From Gammaproteobacteria bacterium (GTDB lineage Bacteria; Pseudomonadota; Gammaproteobacteria; Pseudomonadales; Pseudohongiellaceae), in assembly GCA_002727755.1 (NCBI GenBank), contig PBXX01000014.1, positions 44,970-51,561 of the forward strand: a stretch of DNA of 6,592 nt, given 5' to 3'. Below, in pieces: positions 5,814 to 6,592 of the stretch. Positions within the stretch are counted from its first letter, which is position 1. Each line of letters opens with the position of its first letter. The notes beneath the pieces were generated by a model, which made no database searches, was not told the DNA's origin, and saw only the letters and a program-made list of their open reading frames with translations. Position numbers and translations under genes: made by a program.

Positions 5814-5975
5814 AAATTAAACCTTTTTCACTTTGTTATGAGAAATAATAGTGCATCGGAAACTTAAAATATAGGACAACAGCACTATCAGATTTACTGG
5901 CCGCGTTTCCCTTTTAAATTGTGATCGATTATTCTTGTAGGTCGAAGTAGATTTTTTAAAGGTAGAGACATAATT
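5814..5975. promoter_or_regulatory. Shared divergent control region, racemase and dehydrogenase
   Basis: This 162-base AT-rich stretch must hold both promoters. For the racemase, TATTAT on the minus strand (5845-5850) is the best -10 box and would give a leader of about 25 bases, but no clear -35 is seen. For the dehydrogenase, TATTCT (5930-5935) is the best -10, also without a good -35. The GTGATCGATTAT stretch at 5921-5932 contains an ATCGAT palindrome and half of a CRP-like TGTGA, with no matching second half. I cannot name a regulator. The dehydrogenase ribosome site is GGTAGAG at 5961-5967. Confidence 0.4.
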
Positions 5976-6592
5976 ATGGAATTGGCAAATAAAACAGCTT
6001 TTATCACTGGTGGCGCTTCAGGATTGGGGTTAGCAACCGCGCGGAACTTTGTAGAAGCTGGAGCTAATGTCACTCTATATGATATGAATGAGGAATCACT
6101 GGAATTAGCAGCTAAAGAATTCGGATCTAAAGCAAGTTGTTTCAGGGGCGATGTAGCTGATGAAGCTAGTGTTAAGGAAGCGATCAAAGAGACAATTTCT
6201 TCTTTTGGCTCCATTCATATAAACGTTAATTCTGCAGGTATTGGTGGTGCTGCTAGGACCGTTGGTCGTGATGGGCCTATGCCCCTTGAAAAATTTGAGC
6301 ACATAATCAGGGTGAATCTAATAGGGACCTTTAATGTGCTTAGGTTGTGTGCTGAGGCGATGCAGGTCAATGAACCGCAAAATGAAGATCAGGAAAGGGG
6401 GGTTATCGTAAACGTTGCTTCCATAGCAGCGTTTGATGGTCAAACGGGGCAAGCAGGTTATGCCGCGAGCAAGGGCGGTATTGTCTCCATGACGTTGCCA
6501 ATTGCAAGAGATTTGGCGAAAAGAGGTATAAGGGTTGTTACGGTAGCGCCAGGTATCTTTGAAACCCCGCTGTTGGCGGGCGCGCCAGATGA
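5976..6592 (+). CDS. HSD10-type short-chain dehydrogenase, cut by window edge
   Basis: The first 205 residues of an NAD-dependent SDR are visible; the family is about 255-261 long, so some 50 residues lie beyond the edge. It matches 3-hydroxyacyl-CoA dehydrogenase type II (HSD17B10-like; 2-methyl-3-hydroxybutyryl-CoA dehydrogenase). The NAD loop TGGASGLG is at 11-18. Asp36 at the end of beta-2 favours NAD over NADP. NSAG is at 85-88, Asn114 in the active-site helix, and the catalytic Ser149, Tyr162 and Lys166 (YAASK) are all present. The segments SIAAFDGQTGQAGYAASKGG and LPIARDLAKRGIRVVTVAPG are especially typical of HSD10 rather than of generic SDRs. The start ATG 5976 has GAG 8 bases upstream within GGTAGAG. 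It is divergent from the racemase and probably acts on the same 2-methylacyl-CoA series, oxidising the 3-hydroxy to the 3-keto compound. Confidence 0.94.
   Translation, partial: MELANKTAFITGGASGLGLATARNFVEAGANVTLYDMNEESLELAAKEFGSKASCFRGDVADEASVKEAIKETISSFGSIHINVNSAGIGGAARTVGRDGPMPLEKFEHIIRVNLIGTFNVLRLCAEAMQVNEPQNEDQERGVIVNVASIAAFDGQTGQAGYAASKGGIVSMTLPIARDLAKRGIRVVTVAPGIFETPLLAGAPD

Noticed and set aside
5919..5935. CRP-like site in the divergent racemase/dehydrogenase region
   Set aside because: Only one half (TGTGA) is present; the TCACA half at the required spacing is missing.
5894..6302. Two minus-strand open frames opposite the dehydrogenase
   Set aside because: They lie over the clearly coding SDR, whose plus-strand frame is open to the window edge with all catalytic motifs.

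Overview
This window looks like a piece of a proteobacterial chromosome of moderate to low GC. A gammaproteobacterium, perhaps marine, is my best guess at low confidence. It rests on a tRNA gene that encodes its own CCA end, compact spacing between genes, and a mix of acyl-CoA and glutathione metabolism genes. No transposase, integrase, CRISPR array or phage gene is visible, and no gene-free stretch exceeds 300 bases.

Layout. A tRNA-Thr(UGU) gene (71-148) is followed by a strong intrinsic terminator (154-189). About 145 bp holding a plausible promoter then leads into a two-gene plus-strand operon: a glutathione S-transferase (334-972) and a class III (CaiB/BaiF) CoA-transferase (995-2182). 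The transferase ends one base from a convergent minus-strand gene for a secreted protein with a PPC-like beta domain (2184-2942). A 190-bp divergent spacer precedes a PurC-family (SAICAR synthetase) gene (3134-4186), which converges on a small antibiotic-biosynthesis-monooxygenase (ABM/YgiN-like) gene (4199-4543, minus). Upstream of that, also on the minus strand, lies an alpha-methylacyl-CoA racemase (4686-5813) with the full His126/Asp156/Glu241 set. Divergent from it, an HSD10-type short-chain dehydrogenase (5976 to beyond 6592) runs off the right edge.

How the genes may work together. The racemase and the HSD10-like dehydrogenase share a 162-bp divergent control region and fit one theme, oxidation of 2-methyl-branched acyl-CoAs: racemisation of the alpha-methyl centre, then 3-hydroxyacyl-CoA oxidation. 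The GST plus CoA-transferase operon is a less common pairing. With a racemase-family protein and an SDR nearby, it recalls the glutathione-dependent half of the bacterial isoprene pathway (isoG/isoH/isoI/isoJ), although no monooxygenase is present in the window. The PurC homologue has altered residues at several normally conserved positions and stands away from other purine genes. I do not see a wholly new system; the GST/CoA-transferase module and the PurC variant are the most rewarding leads.
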